64,000 bases of DNA from Colletes latitarsis (lineage: Eukaryota > Arthropoda > Insecta > Hymenoptera > Colletidae). Shown here in pieces: positions 25,329 through 39,100 of the stretch. Numbering within the stretch: the stretch's first letter is position 1; each line of letters begins with the position of its first letter. The notes under the pieces were generated by a model. That model was not told the DNA's origin, ran no database searches, and saw nothing but the letters and a program-made list of their open reading frames with translations. The position numbers and the translations under genes are program-made. The DNA is taken from contig NW_027488369.1 of NCBI RefSeq assembly GCF_051014445.1, forward strand, positions 16,262,001 to 16,326,000, given 5' to 3'.

Positions 25329-25836
25329 TCGTGGGGAAAATCTTCGAAAGACTCCCTCCCACCTCCTTGGGGAGAGGTGGGAGGGGTGTGTGGGATTCCC
25401 CGCGCCCGTACAACGACAGGCGCGGGACCTACCCACTAAAAACCCCACGGTGACCCTTCGGCACGCTTTGGGAGGATACCGGGAATCGCTCGAAGCATTC
25501 TTCCGGTATCCTCCCCGTGCCCGCGCTTTCGCGCCCATCCCCTGGGGGGACAATCGGTCCCCCCAGTAGACACACTGCCTCATAGCGGCGGGACGGGGCC
25601 AATCCATCCCGCCGCTATCCGTCCCGGGGCCGCGTTTAGTGGCGGCTGCGAGCCCCAACTCGCAACCGCCCGCGACCCCGTTTCCACCCCTCGGCGGCCG
25701 GGCGTTCATGGCCGCACCAGACCGCCGAGGGTGCCTCCCCTTGCGTCGGACCGGTAGGGGGAGGCACTCCTACCCCCAACCGGTCCGACCCGGCGCCGCC
25801 TGGCGGGAGGAGGGTCCCCTCAGGACCCCCCTCCCA
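25286..25836 (-). mobile_element. R1-clade retrotransposon, copy B (3'UTR only)
   Basis: A second minus-strand insertion at exactly the same monomer position as copy A. It has 42 T (25286-25327) followed by a near-complete 3'UTR, equivalent to 49039-49547 of copy C, and is truncated a few bases downstream of the ORF2 stop. Target duplications lie at 25272-25285 and 25837-25850. It contains no coding sequence. It keeps the 31-base segment that copy A lacks, so the two are independent insertions and not a tandem copy of each other. Confidence 0.93.
25354..25385. repeat. Terminal 3'UTR hairpin (copy B), 12-bp arms
   Basis: Arms CCCTCCCACCTC (25354-25365) and GAGGTGGGAGGG (25374-25385) with an 8-nt loop, about 26 nt from the poly(A) tail. 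It is also perfect in copies A and D and has one mismatch in copy C (A at 49496). Its place next to the tail makes it a candidate site for recognition by the ORF2 protein; this is inference. Confidence 0.85.
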
Positions 25837-27814
25837 ATCCCAGACCTAACTTGCGTTATCCTCTAAAATAGTGATCGAAACCAGGTTTAATCGACTGTTT
25901 CAGTGTGGTACCACATTACTACGTGATCCAAACCAGAAAAAACCAAGGATCCGTTCAACAAGTATGTGAAGAATGCGAAAGTATGAGTCTGATGAGTGAG
26001 AATCCCAGGGCTAACATAGACCTAACATGCGTTATCCTCTAAAATATTGATCGAAACCAGGTTTAATCGACTGTTTCAGTGTGGTACCACATTACTACGT
26101 GATCCAAACCAGAAAAAACCCCGGGATCAGTTCAACAAGTATGTGAAGAATGCGAAAGTATGAGTCCGATGAGTGAGAATCCCAGGGCTAACATAGACCT
26201 AACATGCGCTGTACTCTAAAATATTGATGGAAACCAGGTTTCATTGACTGCTTCAGTGTGGTACCACATTACTACGTGATCCAAACCAGAAAAAACCCAG
26301 GATCCGTTCAACAAGTATGTGAAGAATGCGAAAGTATGAGTCTGATGAGTGAAAATCCCAGGCCTAACCTAGACCTAACATGCGCTGTACTCTAAAATAT
26401 TGATGGAAACCAGGTTTCATTGACTGTTTCAGTGTGGTACCACAATACTACGTGATCCAAACCAGAAAAAACCCAGGATCAGTTCAACAAGTATGTGAAG
26501 AATGCGAAAGTATGAGTCTGATGAGTGTAATTCCCAGGGCTAACCTAGACCTAACATGCGTTGTCCTCTAAAATATTGATAGAAACCAGGTTTCTTTGAC
26601 TGTTTCAGTGTGGTACTACATTACTACGTGATGCAATCCAGAAAAAGCCCAGGATCTAGCCATCAAGTATGAGAAATATGCGAAACAATGAGCCTGATGA
26701 GAGCAAATCCCTGACCTAACCTAGACCTAACATGCGCTATCCTCTAAAATATTGAGCGAAACCAGGTTTAATTGACTGTTTCAGCGTGGTACCACATTAC
26801 TACGTGATACAATCCAGAAACAGCCCAGGATCTAGCCATGAAGTATGAGAAATATGCGAAAGAATGAGCCTGATGAGAGCAAATCCCTGACCTAACCTTG
26901 ACCTAACATGAATTATTCTCTAAAATATTGATCGAAACCAGGTTTAATTGACCGTTTCAGTGTGGTACCACATTACTACGTGATCCAAACCAGAAAAAAC
27001 CCAGGATCCGTTCAACAAGTATGTGAAAAATGCGAAAGTATGAGTCCGATCAGTGAGAATCTCAGGCCTTACCTAGACCTAACATGCGATGTCCTCTAAA
27101 ATATTGATGGAAGCCAGGTTTCATTGTCTGTTTCAGTGTGGTACTACACTACTACGTGATGCAATCCAGAAAAAGCCCAGGATCTAGCCATCAAGTATGA
27201 GAAATATGCGAAAGAATGAGCCTGATGAGAGCAAATCCCAGACCTAACCTAGACCTAACATGCGTTATCCTCTAAAATATTGAGCGAAACCAGGTTTAAT
27301 GGACTGTTTCAGTGTGGTACCACACTACTTCGTGATCCAAACCAGAAAAAACCCAGGATCTGTTCAACAAGTACGTGAAAAACGCGAAACTGTGAGCCTG
27401 ATGAGGGCAAATCTTAGACCTAACCCAGACCTAACTTGCGTTATCCTCTAAAATATTGATCGAATCCAGGTTTAATTGACTGTTTCAGCGTGGTACCACA
27501 TTACTACGTGATACAATCCAGAAACAGCCCAGCATCTAGCCATGAAGTATGAGAAATATGCGAAAGAATGAGCCCGATGAGAGCAAATACCAGACCTAAC
27601 CTTGACCTAACATGAATTATTCGCTAAAATATTGATCGAAACCAGGTTTAATTGACTGTTTCAGTGTGGTCCCACATTACTACGTGGTCCAAACCAGAAA
27701 AAACCCAGGATCCGTTCAACAAGAATGTGAAGAATGCGAAAGTATGAGTCTGATGAGGTCAAAACCCAGACATATCCCAGACCTAACTTGCGTTGTCCTC
27801 TAAGATATTGATGG

Positions 27815-29916
27815 AAACCAAGTTTAATTGACTGTTTCAGCGTGGTACCACATTACTACGTGATACAATCCAGAAACAGCCCAGGATCTAGCCATGAAGT
27901 ATGAGAAATATGCGAAAGTATGAGCCTGATGAGGGCAAATCCTAGACCTAACCCAGACCTAACATGCGTTATCCTCTAAAATATTTATCAAGATCAGGTT
28001 TAATTGACCGTTTCGGTGTGGTACCACATTACTACGTGATCCAAACCAGAAAAAACCCAGGATCTAGCCATCAAGTATGAGTAATATGCGAAAGAATGAG
28101 CCTGATGAGAGTAAATCCCAGACCTAACCTAGACCTAACATGCGTTATCCTCTAAAATATTGATCGAAAACAGGTTTAATTGACTGTTTCAGTGTGGTCC
28201 CACATTACTACGTGATCCAAACCAGAAAAAACCCAGGATCCGTTCAACAAGTATGTGAAGAATGCGAAAGTATCAGTCTGATGAGGTCAAATCCCAGACC
28301 TGTCCCAGACCTAACTTGCGTTATCCTCTAAAATATTGATCGAAACCAGGTTCAATTGACCGTTTCGGTGTGGCACCACATTACTACGTGATCCAAACCA
28401 GAAAAAACCCAGGATCCGTTCAACAAGTATGTGAAGAATGCGAAAGTATGAGTCTGATGAGTGAAAGTCCCAGGCCTAACCTAGACCTAACATGCGTTAG
28501 CCTCAAAAATATTTATCCAGACCAGGTTTCATTGAATGTTTCAGTGTGGTACCACTTTACTACGTGATCCAATCCAGAAATAGCCCAGGATCTAGCCATG
28601 AAGTATGAGATATATGCGAAAGTAGGAGCCTGATGAGGGCAAATCCTAGACCTATCCCAGACCTAACTTGCGTTATCCTCTAAAATATCGATCGAATCCA
28701 GGTTTAATTGACTGTCTCAGCGTGGTACCACATTACTACGTGATACAATCCAGAAACAGCCCAGCATCTAGCCATGAAGTATGAGAAATATGCGAAAGAA
28801 TGAGCCTGATGAGAGTAAATACCAGACCTAACCCTGACCTAACATGAATTATTCTCTAAAATATTGATCGAAACCAGGTTTAATTGACTGTTTCTGTGTG
28901 GTCCCACATTACTACGTGATCCAAACCAGAAAAAACCCAGGATCCGTTCAACAAGAATGTGAAGAATGCGAAAGTATGAGTCTGATGAGGTCAAAACCCA
29001 GACATATCCCAGACCTAACTTGCGTTGTCCTCTAAGATATTGATGGAAACCAGGTTTAATTGACTGTTTCAGTGTTGTACTTCATTACTACGTGATGCAA
29101 TCCAGAAAAAGCCCAGGATCTAGCCATGAAGTATGAGAAATATGCGAAAGTATGAGCCTGATGAAGGCAAATCCTAGGCCTATCCCAGACCTAACTTGCG
29201 TTATCCTCCAAAATATTGATCGAAACCAAGTTTAATTGACTGTTTCAGCGTGGTACCACATTACTACGTGATACAATCCAGAAACAGCCCAGGATCTAGC
29301 CATGAAGTATGAGAAATATGCGAAAGTATGAGCCTGATGAGGGCAAATCCTAGACCTAACCCAGACCTAACATGCGTTATCCTCTAAAATATTTATCAAG
29401 ATCAGGTTTAATTGACCGTTTCGGTGTGGTACCACATTACTACGTGATCCAAACCAGAAAAAACCCAGTATCTAGCCGTCAAGTATGAGTAATATGCGAA
29501 AGAATGAGCCTGATGAGAGTAAATCCCAGACCTAACCTAGACCTAACATGCGTTATCTTCTAAAATATTGATCGAAACCAGGTTTAATTGACTGTTTCAG
29601 TGTGGTCCCACATTACTACGTGATCCAAACCAGAAAAAACCCAGGATCCGTTCAACAAGTATGTGAAGAATGCGAAAGTATGAGTCTGATGAGGTCAAAT
29701 CCCAGACCTATCCCAGACCTAACTTGCGTTATCCTCTAAAATATTGATCGAAACCAGGTTCAATTGACCGTTTCGGTGTGGTACCACATTACTACGTGAT
29801 CCAAACCAGAAAAAACCCAGGATCCGTTCAACAAGTATGTGAAGAATGCGAAAGTATGAGTCTGATGAGTGAAAATCCCAGGCCTAACCTAGACCTAACA
29901 TGCGTTAGCCTCAAAA
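27815..29916 (+). repeat. Higher-order repeat, 1408-bp period (8 monomers)
   Basis: 27815-28508 recurs at 29223-29916. Shared markers are AAACCAAGTTTAATTG, AAGATCAGGTTTAATTG, GTATGAGTAATATGCG and CATGCGTTAGCCTC. A handful of substitutions separate the copies. Confidence 0.75.
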
Positions 29917-32900
29917 ATATTGATCGAAACCTGGTTTAATCGACTGTTTCAGTGTGGTACCACATTACTATGTGATCCAAACTAGAAAATAACCCAGGAT
30001 CTGTTCAACGAGTATGTGAAGGGTGCGAAAGTATGAGTCTGATGAGGTCAAATCCCAGACCTATCCCAGACCTAACTTGCGTTATCCTCTAAAATATTGA
30101 TCGAAACCAGGTTTAGTGGACTGTTTCAGTGTGGTACTACACTACTACGTGATGCAATCCAGAAAAAGCCCAGGATCTAGCCATCAAGTATGAGAAATAT
30201 GCGAAAGAATGAGCCTGATGAGAGCAAAACCCAGACCTAACCTAGACCTAACATGCGTTATCCTCTAAAATATTGAGCGAAACCAGGTTTAATGGACTGT
30301 TTCAGCGTGGTACCACACTACTACTTGATCCAAACCAGAAAAAACCCAGGATCTGTTCAACAAGTATCTGAAAAACGCGAAAGTATGAGCCTGATGAGGG
30401 CAAATCCCAGACATATCCCAGACCTAACTTGCGTTGTCCTCTAAGATATTGATCGAAACCAGGTTTAATCGACTGTTTTAGTCTGGCACCACATTACTAC
30501 GTGATCCAAACCAGAAAAAACCCAGGATCCGTTCAACAAGTATGTAAAGACTGCGAAAGTATGAGTCTGATGAGGTCAAATCCCAGACCTATCCCAGACC
30601 TAACTTGCCTTATCCTCTAAAATATTGATCGAAACTAGGTTTAATCGACTGTTTCAGTGTGGTACCACATTACTACGTGATCCAAACCAGAAAAAACCCA
30701 GGATCCGTTCAACAAGTATGTGAAGAATGCGAAAGTATGAGTCTGATGAGTGAAAATCCCAGGCCTAACCTAGACCTAACTTGCGTTATCCTCCAAAATA
30801 TTGATCGAAACCAGGTTTAATTGACTGTTTCAGTGTGGTCCCACATTACTACGTGATCCAAACCAGAAATAACCCAGGATCCGTTCAACAAGTATGTAAA
30901 GACTGCGAAAGTATGAGTCTGATGAGTGAAAATCCCAGGCCTAACCTAGACCTAACATGCGTTATCCTCTAAAATATTGTTCCAAACCAGGTTTAATGGA
31001 CTGTTTCAGCGTGGTACCACACTACTACGTGATCCAAACCAGAAAAAACCCAGGATCTGTTCAACAAGTATGTGAAAAACGCGAAAGTATGAGCCTGATG
31101 AGGGCAAATCCCAGGCATATCCCAGACCTAACTTGCGTTGTCCTCTAAGATATTGATCGAAACCAGGTTTAATCGACTGTTTTAGTCTGGCACCACATTA
31201 CTACGTGATCCAAACCAGAAAAAACCCAGGATCCGTTCAACAAGTATGTAAAGACTGCGAAAGTATGAGTCTGATGAGTGAAAATCCCAGACCTAACCTA
31301 GACCTAACATGAATTATTCTCTAAAATATTGATTGAAACCAGGTTTAATTGACTGTTTCAGTGTGGTCCCACATTACTACGTGATCCAAACCAGAAAGAA
31401 CCCAGGATCCGTTCAACAAGTATGTGAAGAATGCGAAAGTATGAGTGTGATGAGTGAAAATCCCAGGCCTAACCTAGACCTAACATGCTTTATCCTCTAA
31501 AATATTGATCCAAACCAGGTTTAATGGACTGTTTCAGTGTGGTACTACACTACTACGTGATGCAATCCAGAAAAAGCCCAGGATCTAGCCATGAAGTATG
31601 AGAAATATGCGAATGAATGAGCCTGATGAGAGCTAATCCCAGTCCTAACCTAGACCTAACATGCGTTATCCTCTAAAATATTGAGCGAAACCAGGTTTAA
31701 TGGACTGTTTCAGTGTGGTACCACACTACTTCGTGATCCAAACCAGAAAAAACCCAGGATCTGTTCAAGAAGTATGTGAAAAACCCTAAACTGTGAGCCT
31801 GATGAGGGCGAATCGTAGACCTAACCCAGACCTAAGATGCGTTATCCTCTAAAATATTTATCCAGATCAGGTTTCATTAAATGTTTCAGTGTGGTATCAC
31901 TTTACTACGTGATCCAATACAGAAATAGCCCAGGATCTAGCCATGAAGTATGAGAAATATGAGAAAGCAAGAGCCTGATGAGGGCAAATCCTAGACCTAT
32001 CCCAGACCTAACTTGCGTTATCCTCCAAAATATTGATCGAAACCAAGTTTAATTGACTGTTTCAGCGTGGTACCACATTACTACGTGATACAATCCAGAA
32101 ACAGCCCAGGATATGTTCAACATGTATGAGAAGTATGCGAAAGAAAGAGCCTGATGAGAGCAAATCCCAGACCTAACCTAGACCTAACATGAATTATTCT
32201 CTAAAATATTGATCGAAACCAGGTTTAATTGACTGTTTCAGTGTGGTACCACACTACTTCGTGATCCAAACCAGACAAAACCCAGGATTTTCAACAAGAA
32301 AGTGAAAAACGCGAAACTGTGAGCCTGATGAGGGCAAATCTTAGACCTAACCCAGACCTAAGATGCGTTATCCTCTAAAATATTTATCCAGACCAGGTTT
32401 CATTGAATGTTTCAGTGTGGTACCACATTACTATGTGATCCAAACCAGAAAATAACCCAGGATCTAGCCATCAAGTATGAGAAATATGCGAAAGAATGAG
32501 CCTGATGAGAGCAAATCCCAGACCTAACCTAGACCTAACATGAATTATTCTCTAAAATATTGATCGAAACCAGGTTTAATTGCCTGTTTCAGTGTGGTCC
32601 CACATTACTACGTGATCCAAACCAGAAAAAACCCAGGATCCGTTCAACAAGTACGTGAAGAATGCGAAAGTATGAGTCTCATGAGTGAAAATCCCAGGCC
32701 TAACCTAGACCTAAAACGCGTTATCCTCTAAAATATTGATCGAAACCTGGTTTAATCGACTGTTTCAGTGTGGTACCACATTACTATGTGATCCAAACCA
32801 GAAAATAACCCAGGATCTGTTCAAGGAGTATGTGAAGTGTGCGAAAGTATGAGTCTGATGAGGTCAAATCCCAGACATATCCCAGACCAAACTTGCGTTG

Positions 32901-34310
32901 TCCTCTAAGATATTGATGGAAACCAGGTTTAATTGACTGTTTCAGTGTTGTACTTCATTACTACGTGATGCAATCCAGAAAAAGCCCAGGATCTAGCCAT
33001 CAAGTATGAGAAATATGCGAAAGAATGAGCCTGATGAGAGCAAATCCCAGAACTAACCTAGACCTAACATGAATTATTCTCAAAAATAATGATCGAAACC
33101 AGGTATAATTGACTGTTTCAGTGTGGTACCGCACTACTATGTGATCCAAACCAGAAAATAACCCAGGATCTGTTCAACGAGTATGTGAAGAATGCGAAAG
33201 TATGAGTCTGATGAGTGAAAATCGCAGGGCTAACCTAGACCTAACATGCGTTATCCCCTAAAATATTGATCCAAACCAGGTTTAATGGACTGTTTCAGTG
33301 TGGTACCACACTACTACGTGATCCAAACCATAAAAAACCCCGGATCTGTTCAACAAGTATGTGAAAAACGCGAAAGTATGAGCCTGATGAGGGCAAATCC
33401 CAGACATATCCCAGACCTAACTTGCGTTGTCCTCTAAGATATTGATGGAAACCAGGTTTAATTGACTGTTTCAGTGTTGTACTTCATTACTACGTGATGC
33501 AATCCAGAAAAAGCCCAGGATCTAGCCATCAAGTATGAGAAATATGCGAAAGAATGAGCCTGACGAGAGCAAATCCCAGACCTAACCTAGACCTAACATG
33601 AATTATTCTCTAAAATATTGATCGAAACCAGGTTTAATTGACTGTTTCAGTGTGGTACCGCACTACTATGTGATCCAAACCAGAAAATAACCCAGGATCT
33701 GTTCAACGAGTATGTGAAGTGTGCGAAAGTATGAGTCTGATGAGGTCAAATCCCAGACCAATCCCAGACTTAACTTGCGTTATCCTCTAAAATATTGATC
33801 GAAACCTGGTTTAATCGACTGTTTCAGTGTGGTACCACATTACTATGTGATCCAAACCAGAAAATAACCCAGGATCTGTTCAAGGAGTATGTGAAGTGTG
33901 CGAAAGTATGAGTCTGATGAGGTCAAATCCCAGACCTATCCCAGACCTAACTTGCGTTATCCTCTAAAATTTTGATCGAAACCAGGTTTAATCGACTGTT
34001 TCAGTGTGGTACCACATTACTACGTGATCCAAACCAGAAAAAACCCAGGATCCGTTCAACAAGTATGTGAAGAATGCGAAAGTATGAGTCTGATGAGTGA
34101 AAATCCCAGTCCTAACCTAGACCTAACATGCGTTATCCTCTAAAATATTGATCCAAACCAGGTTTAATGGACTGTTTCAGTGTGGTACCACACTACGACG
34201 TGATCCAAACCAGAAAAAACCTAGGATCTAGCCATGAAGTATGAGAAATATGCGAAAGTATGTGCCTCATGAGAGCAAATCCCAGACCTAACCTAGACTT
34301 AACTTGCGTT

Positions 34311-36120
34311 ATCCTCAAAAATATTGATCCAAACCAGGTTTAATGGACTGTTTCAGTGTGGTACCACTTTACTACGTGATCCAAAGCAGAAAAAACACTC
34401 GATCAGGTCAACATGTATGTTAAAACTGCGAAAGTATGACCCTCATGAGAGCAAATCCCAGGCCTAACCTAGACCTAACATGTGTTGTCCTCTAAAATAT
34501 TGTTGGAAACCAGGTTTGATTGACTGTTTCAGTGTTGTACTTCATTACTACGTGATGCAATCCAGAGAAAGCCCAGGATCTATCCATCAAGTATGAGAAA
34601 TATGCGAAAGAATGAGCCTGATGAGAGCAAATCCCAGACCTAACCTAGACCTAACATGAATTATTCTCTAAAATATTGATCGAAACCAGGTTTAATTGAG
34701 TGTTTCAGTGTTGTACTTCATTACTACGTGATGCAATCCAGAAAAAGCCCAGGATCTAGCCGTCAAGTATGAGAAATATGCGAAAGAACGAGCCTGATGA
34801 GAGCAAATCCCAGACCTAATCTAGACCTAACATGAATTATTCTCTAAAATATTGATCAAAACCAGGTTTAATTGACTGTTTCAGTGTGGTACTTCATTAC
34901 TACGTGATGCAATCCAGAAAAAGCCCAGGATCTAGCCATCAAGTATGAGAAATATGCGAAAGAATGAGCCCGATGAGAGCACATCCCAGACCTAACCTAG
35001 ACTTAACTTGCGTTATCCTCTAAAATATTGATCCAAACCAGGTTTAATGGACTGTTTCAGTGTGGTACCACTTTACTACGTGATCCAAAGCAGAAAAAAC
35101 ACTCGATCAGGTCAACATGTATGTTAAAACTGCGAAAGTATGACCCTCATGAGAGCAAATCCCAGGCCTAACCTAGACCTAACATGTGTTGTCCTCTAAA
35201 ATATTGTTGGAAACCAGGTTTAATTGACTGTTTCAGTGTTGTACTTCATTACTACGTGATGCAATCCGGAAACAGCCCAGTATCTAGCCATGAAGTATGA
35301 GAAATATGCGAAAGTATGAGCCTGATGAGTGAAAATCCCCGGCCAAACCTAGACCTAACATGCGTTATCCTCAAAAATATTGATCCAAACCAGGTTTAAT
35401 GGACTGTTTCAGTGTGGTACCACTTTACTACGTGATCCAAAGCAGAAAAAACACTCGATCAGGTCAACATGTATGTTAAAACTGCGAAAGTATGACCCTC
35501 ATGAGAGCAAATCCCAGGCCTAACCTAGACCTAACATGTGTTGTCCTCTAAAATATTGTTGGAAACCAGGTTTGATTGACTGTTTCAGTGTTGTACTTCA
35601 TTACTACGTGATGCAATCCAGAGAAAGCCCAGGATCTATCCATCAAGTATGAGAAATATGCGAAAGAATGAGCCTGATGAGAGCAAATCCCAGACCTAAC
35701 CTAGACCTAACATGAATTATTCTCTAAAATATTGATCGAAACCAGGTTTAATTGAGTGTTTCAGTGTTGTACTTCATTACTACGTGATGCAATCCAGAAA
35801 AAGCCCAGGATCTAGCCGTCAAGTATGAGAAATATGCGAAAGAATGAGCCTGATGAGAGCAAATCCCAGACCTAATCTAGACCTAACATGAATTATTCTC
35901 TAAAATATTGATCAAAACCAGGTTTAATTGACTGTTTCAGTGTGGTACTTCATTACTACGTGATGCAATCCAGAAAAAGCCCAGGATCTAGCCATCAAGT
36001 ATGAGAAATATGCGAAAGAATGAGCCCGATGAGAGCACATCCCAGACCTAACCTAGACTTAACTTGCGTTATCCTCTAAAATATTGATCCAAACCAGGTT
36101 TAATGGACTGTTTCAGTGTT
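34311..36120 (+). repeat. Higher-order repeat, 1056-bp period (6 monomers)
   Basis: 34311-35064 recurs at 35367-36120 with an offset of 1056 bp; I found one clear difference (GAACGAGCC versus GAATGAGCC). It includes isolated S3-type monomers (ACACTCGATCAGG) otherwise absent from this block. Confidence 0.85.
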
Positions 36121-39100
36121 GTACTCCATTACTACGTGATGCAATTCAGAAAAAGCCCAGGATCTGTTCAACAAGTATGTGAAAAACGCGAAAGTATGAG
36201 CCTGATGAGGGCAAATCCTAGACCTAACCCAGACCTAACATGAATTATTCTCTAAAATATTGATCGAAACCAGGTTTAATTGACTGTTTCAGTGTGGTCC
36301 CACATTACTTCGTGATCCAAACCAGAAAAAACCCAGGATCCGTTCAACAAGTATGTGAAGAATGCGAAAGTATGAGCCTGATGAGTGAAAATCCCAGGCC
36401 TAACCTAGACCTAACATGCGTTATTCTCTAAAATATTGATCGAAACCTGGTTTGATCGACTGTTTCAGTGTGGTACCACATTACTATGTGATCCAAACCA
36501 GAAAATAACCCAGGATCTGTTCAAGGAGTATGTGAAGTGCGCGAAAGTATGAATCTGATGAGGTCAAATCCCAGACCTATCGCAGACCTAACTTGCGTTA
36601 TCCTCTAAAATATTCATCGAAACCAGGTTTAATCGACTGTTTCAGTGTGGTACCACATTACTACGTGATCCAAACCAGAAAAAACCCAGGATCCGTTCAA
36701 CAAGTATGTGGAGAATGCGAAAGTATGAGTCTGATGAGTGAAAATCCCAGACCTAACCTAGACCTAACATGCGTTATCCTCTAAAATATTGATCCAAACC
36801 AGGTTTAATGGACTGTTTCAGTGTGGTACCACACTACTACGTGATCCCAACCAGAAAAAACCCAGGATCTGTTCAACAAGTATGTGGAGAATGCGAAAGT
36901 ATGAGTCTGATGAGTGAAAATCCCTGGGCTAACCTAGACCTAACATGCGTTATCCTCTAAAATATTGATCGAAACCAGGTTTAATCGACTGTTTCAGTGT
37001 GGTACCACATTACTACGTGATCCAAACCAGAAAAAACCCAGGATCAGTTCAACAAGTATGTGAAGAATGCGAAAGTATGAGTCTGATGTGTGAAAATCCC
37101 AGGGCTAACCTAGACCTAACATGCGTTATCCACTAAAATATTGATCGAAACCAGGTTTAATCGACAGTTTCAGTGTGGTATCACACTACTACGTGATCCA
37201 AACCAGACAAAACCCAGGATCTGTTCAACAAGAATGTGAAAAACGCGATACTGTGAGCCTGATGAGGGCAAATCTTAGACCTAACCCAGACCTAAGATGC
37301 GTTATCCTCTAAAATATTTATCCAGACCAGGTTTCATTGAATGTTTCAGTGTGGTACCACTTTACTACGTGATCCAATCCAGAAATAGCCCAGGATCTAG
37401 CCATGAAGTATGAGAAATATGCGAAAGTATGAGCCTGATGAGGGCAAATCCCAGACATATCCCAGACCTAACTTGCGTTGTCCTCTAAGATATTGATGGA
37501 AACCAGGTTTAATTGTCTGTTTCAGTGTTGTACTTCATTACTACGTGATGCAATCCAGAAAAAGCCCAGGATCTAGCCATCAAGTATGAGAAATATGCGA
37601 AAGAATGAGCCTGATGAGAGCAAATCCCAGACCTAACCTAGACCTAACATGAATTATTCTCTAAAATATTTATCAAAACCAGGTTTAATTGACTGTTTCA
37701 GTGTGGTACCACATTACTACGTGATCCAATCCAGAAAAAGCCCAGGATCTAGCCATCAAGTATGAGAAATATGCGAAAGAATGAGCCTGATGAGAGCAAA
37801 TCCCAGACCGAACCTAGACCTAACTTGCGTTGTCCTCTAAAATAGTGACGGAAACCGGGTTTCATTGACTGTTTCAGTGTGGTACTACATTACTACGTGA
37901 TGCAATCCAGAAAAAGCCCAGGATCTAGCCATGAAGTATGAGAAATATGCGAAAGTAAGAGCCTGATGTGGGCAAATCCTAGACCTATCCCAGACCTAAC
38001 TTGCGTTATCCTCTAAAATATTGATCGAAACCAGGTTTAATTGACTGTTTCAACGTGGTACCACACTACTTCGTGATCCAAACCAGTCAAAACCCAGGAT
38101 CTGTTCAACAAGAATGTGAAAAACGCGAAACTGTGAGCCTGATGAGGGCAAATCTTAGACCTAACCCAGACCTAAGATGCGTTATCCTCTAAAATATTTA
38201 TCCAGACCAGGTTTCATTGAATGTTTCAGTGTGGTACCACTTTACTACGTGATCCAATCCAGAAATAGCCCAGGATCTAGCCATGAAGTATGAGAAATAT
38301 GCGAAAGTGAGAGCCTGATGAGGGCAAATCCTAGACCTATCCCAGACCTAACTTGCGTTATCCTCTAAAATATTGATCGAAACCAGGTTTAATTGACTGT
38401 TTCAGCGTGGTACCACATTACTACGTGATACAATCCAGAAACAGCCCAGGATCTGTTCAACATGTATGAGAAATATGCGAAAGAAAGAGCCTGATGAGAG
38501 CAAATCCCAGACCTAACCTACACCTAACATGAATTATTCTCTAAAATATTGATCGAAACCAGGTTTAATTGACTGTTTCAGTGTGGTCCCACATTACTAC
38601 GTGATCCAAACCAGAAAAAACCCAGGATCCGTTCAACAAGTATGTGAAGAATGCTAAAGTATGAGTCTGATGAGTGAAAATCCCAGGCCTAACCTAGCCA
38701 AACATGCGTTATCCGCTAAAATATTGATCGAAACCTGGCTTAATCGACTGTTTCAGTGTGGTACCACATTAATATGTGATCCAAACCAGAAAATAACCCA
38801 GGATCTGTTCAAGGAGTATGTGAAGTGTGCGAAAGTATGAGTCTGATGAGGTCAAATCCCAGACCTATCCCAGACCTAACTTGCGTTATCCTCTAAAATT
38901 TTGATCGAAACCAGGTTTAATCGACTGTTTCAGTGTGGTACCACATTACTACGTGATCCAAACCAGAAAAAACCCAGGATCCGTTCAACAAGTATGTGAA
39001 GAATGCGAAAGTATGAGCCTGATGAGAGCAAATCCCAGACCTAACCTACACCTAACATGAATTATTCTCTAAAATATTGATCGAAACCAGGTTTAATTGA

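Noticed and set aside
22789..25413. A single 874-codon gene running from copy B through its poly(A) and the target duplication into copy A
   Set aside because: The first 47 codons are 3'UTR, tail (poly-lysine) and target duplication (LGLG). The frame is open by chance across the junction and begins without ATG.
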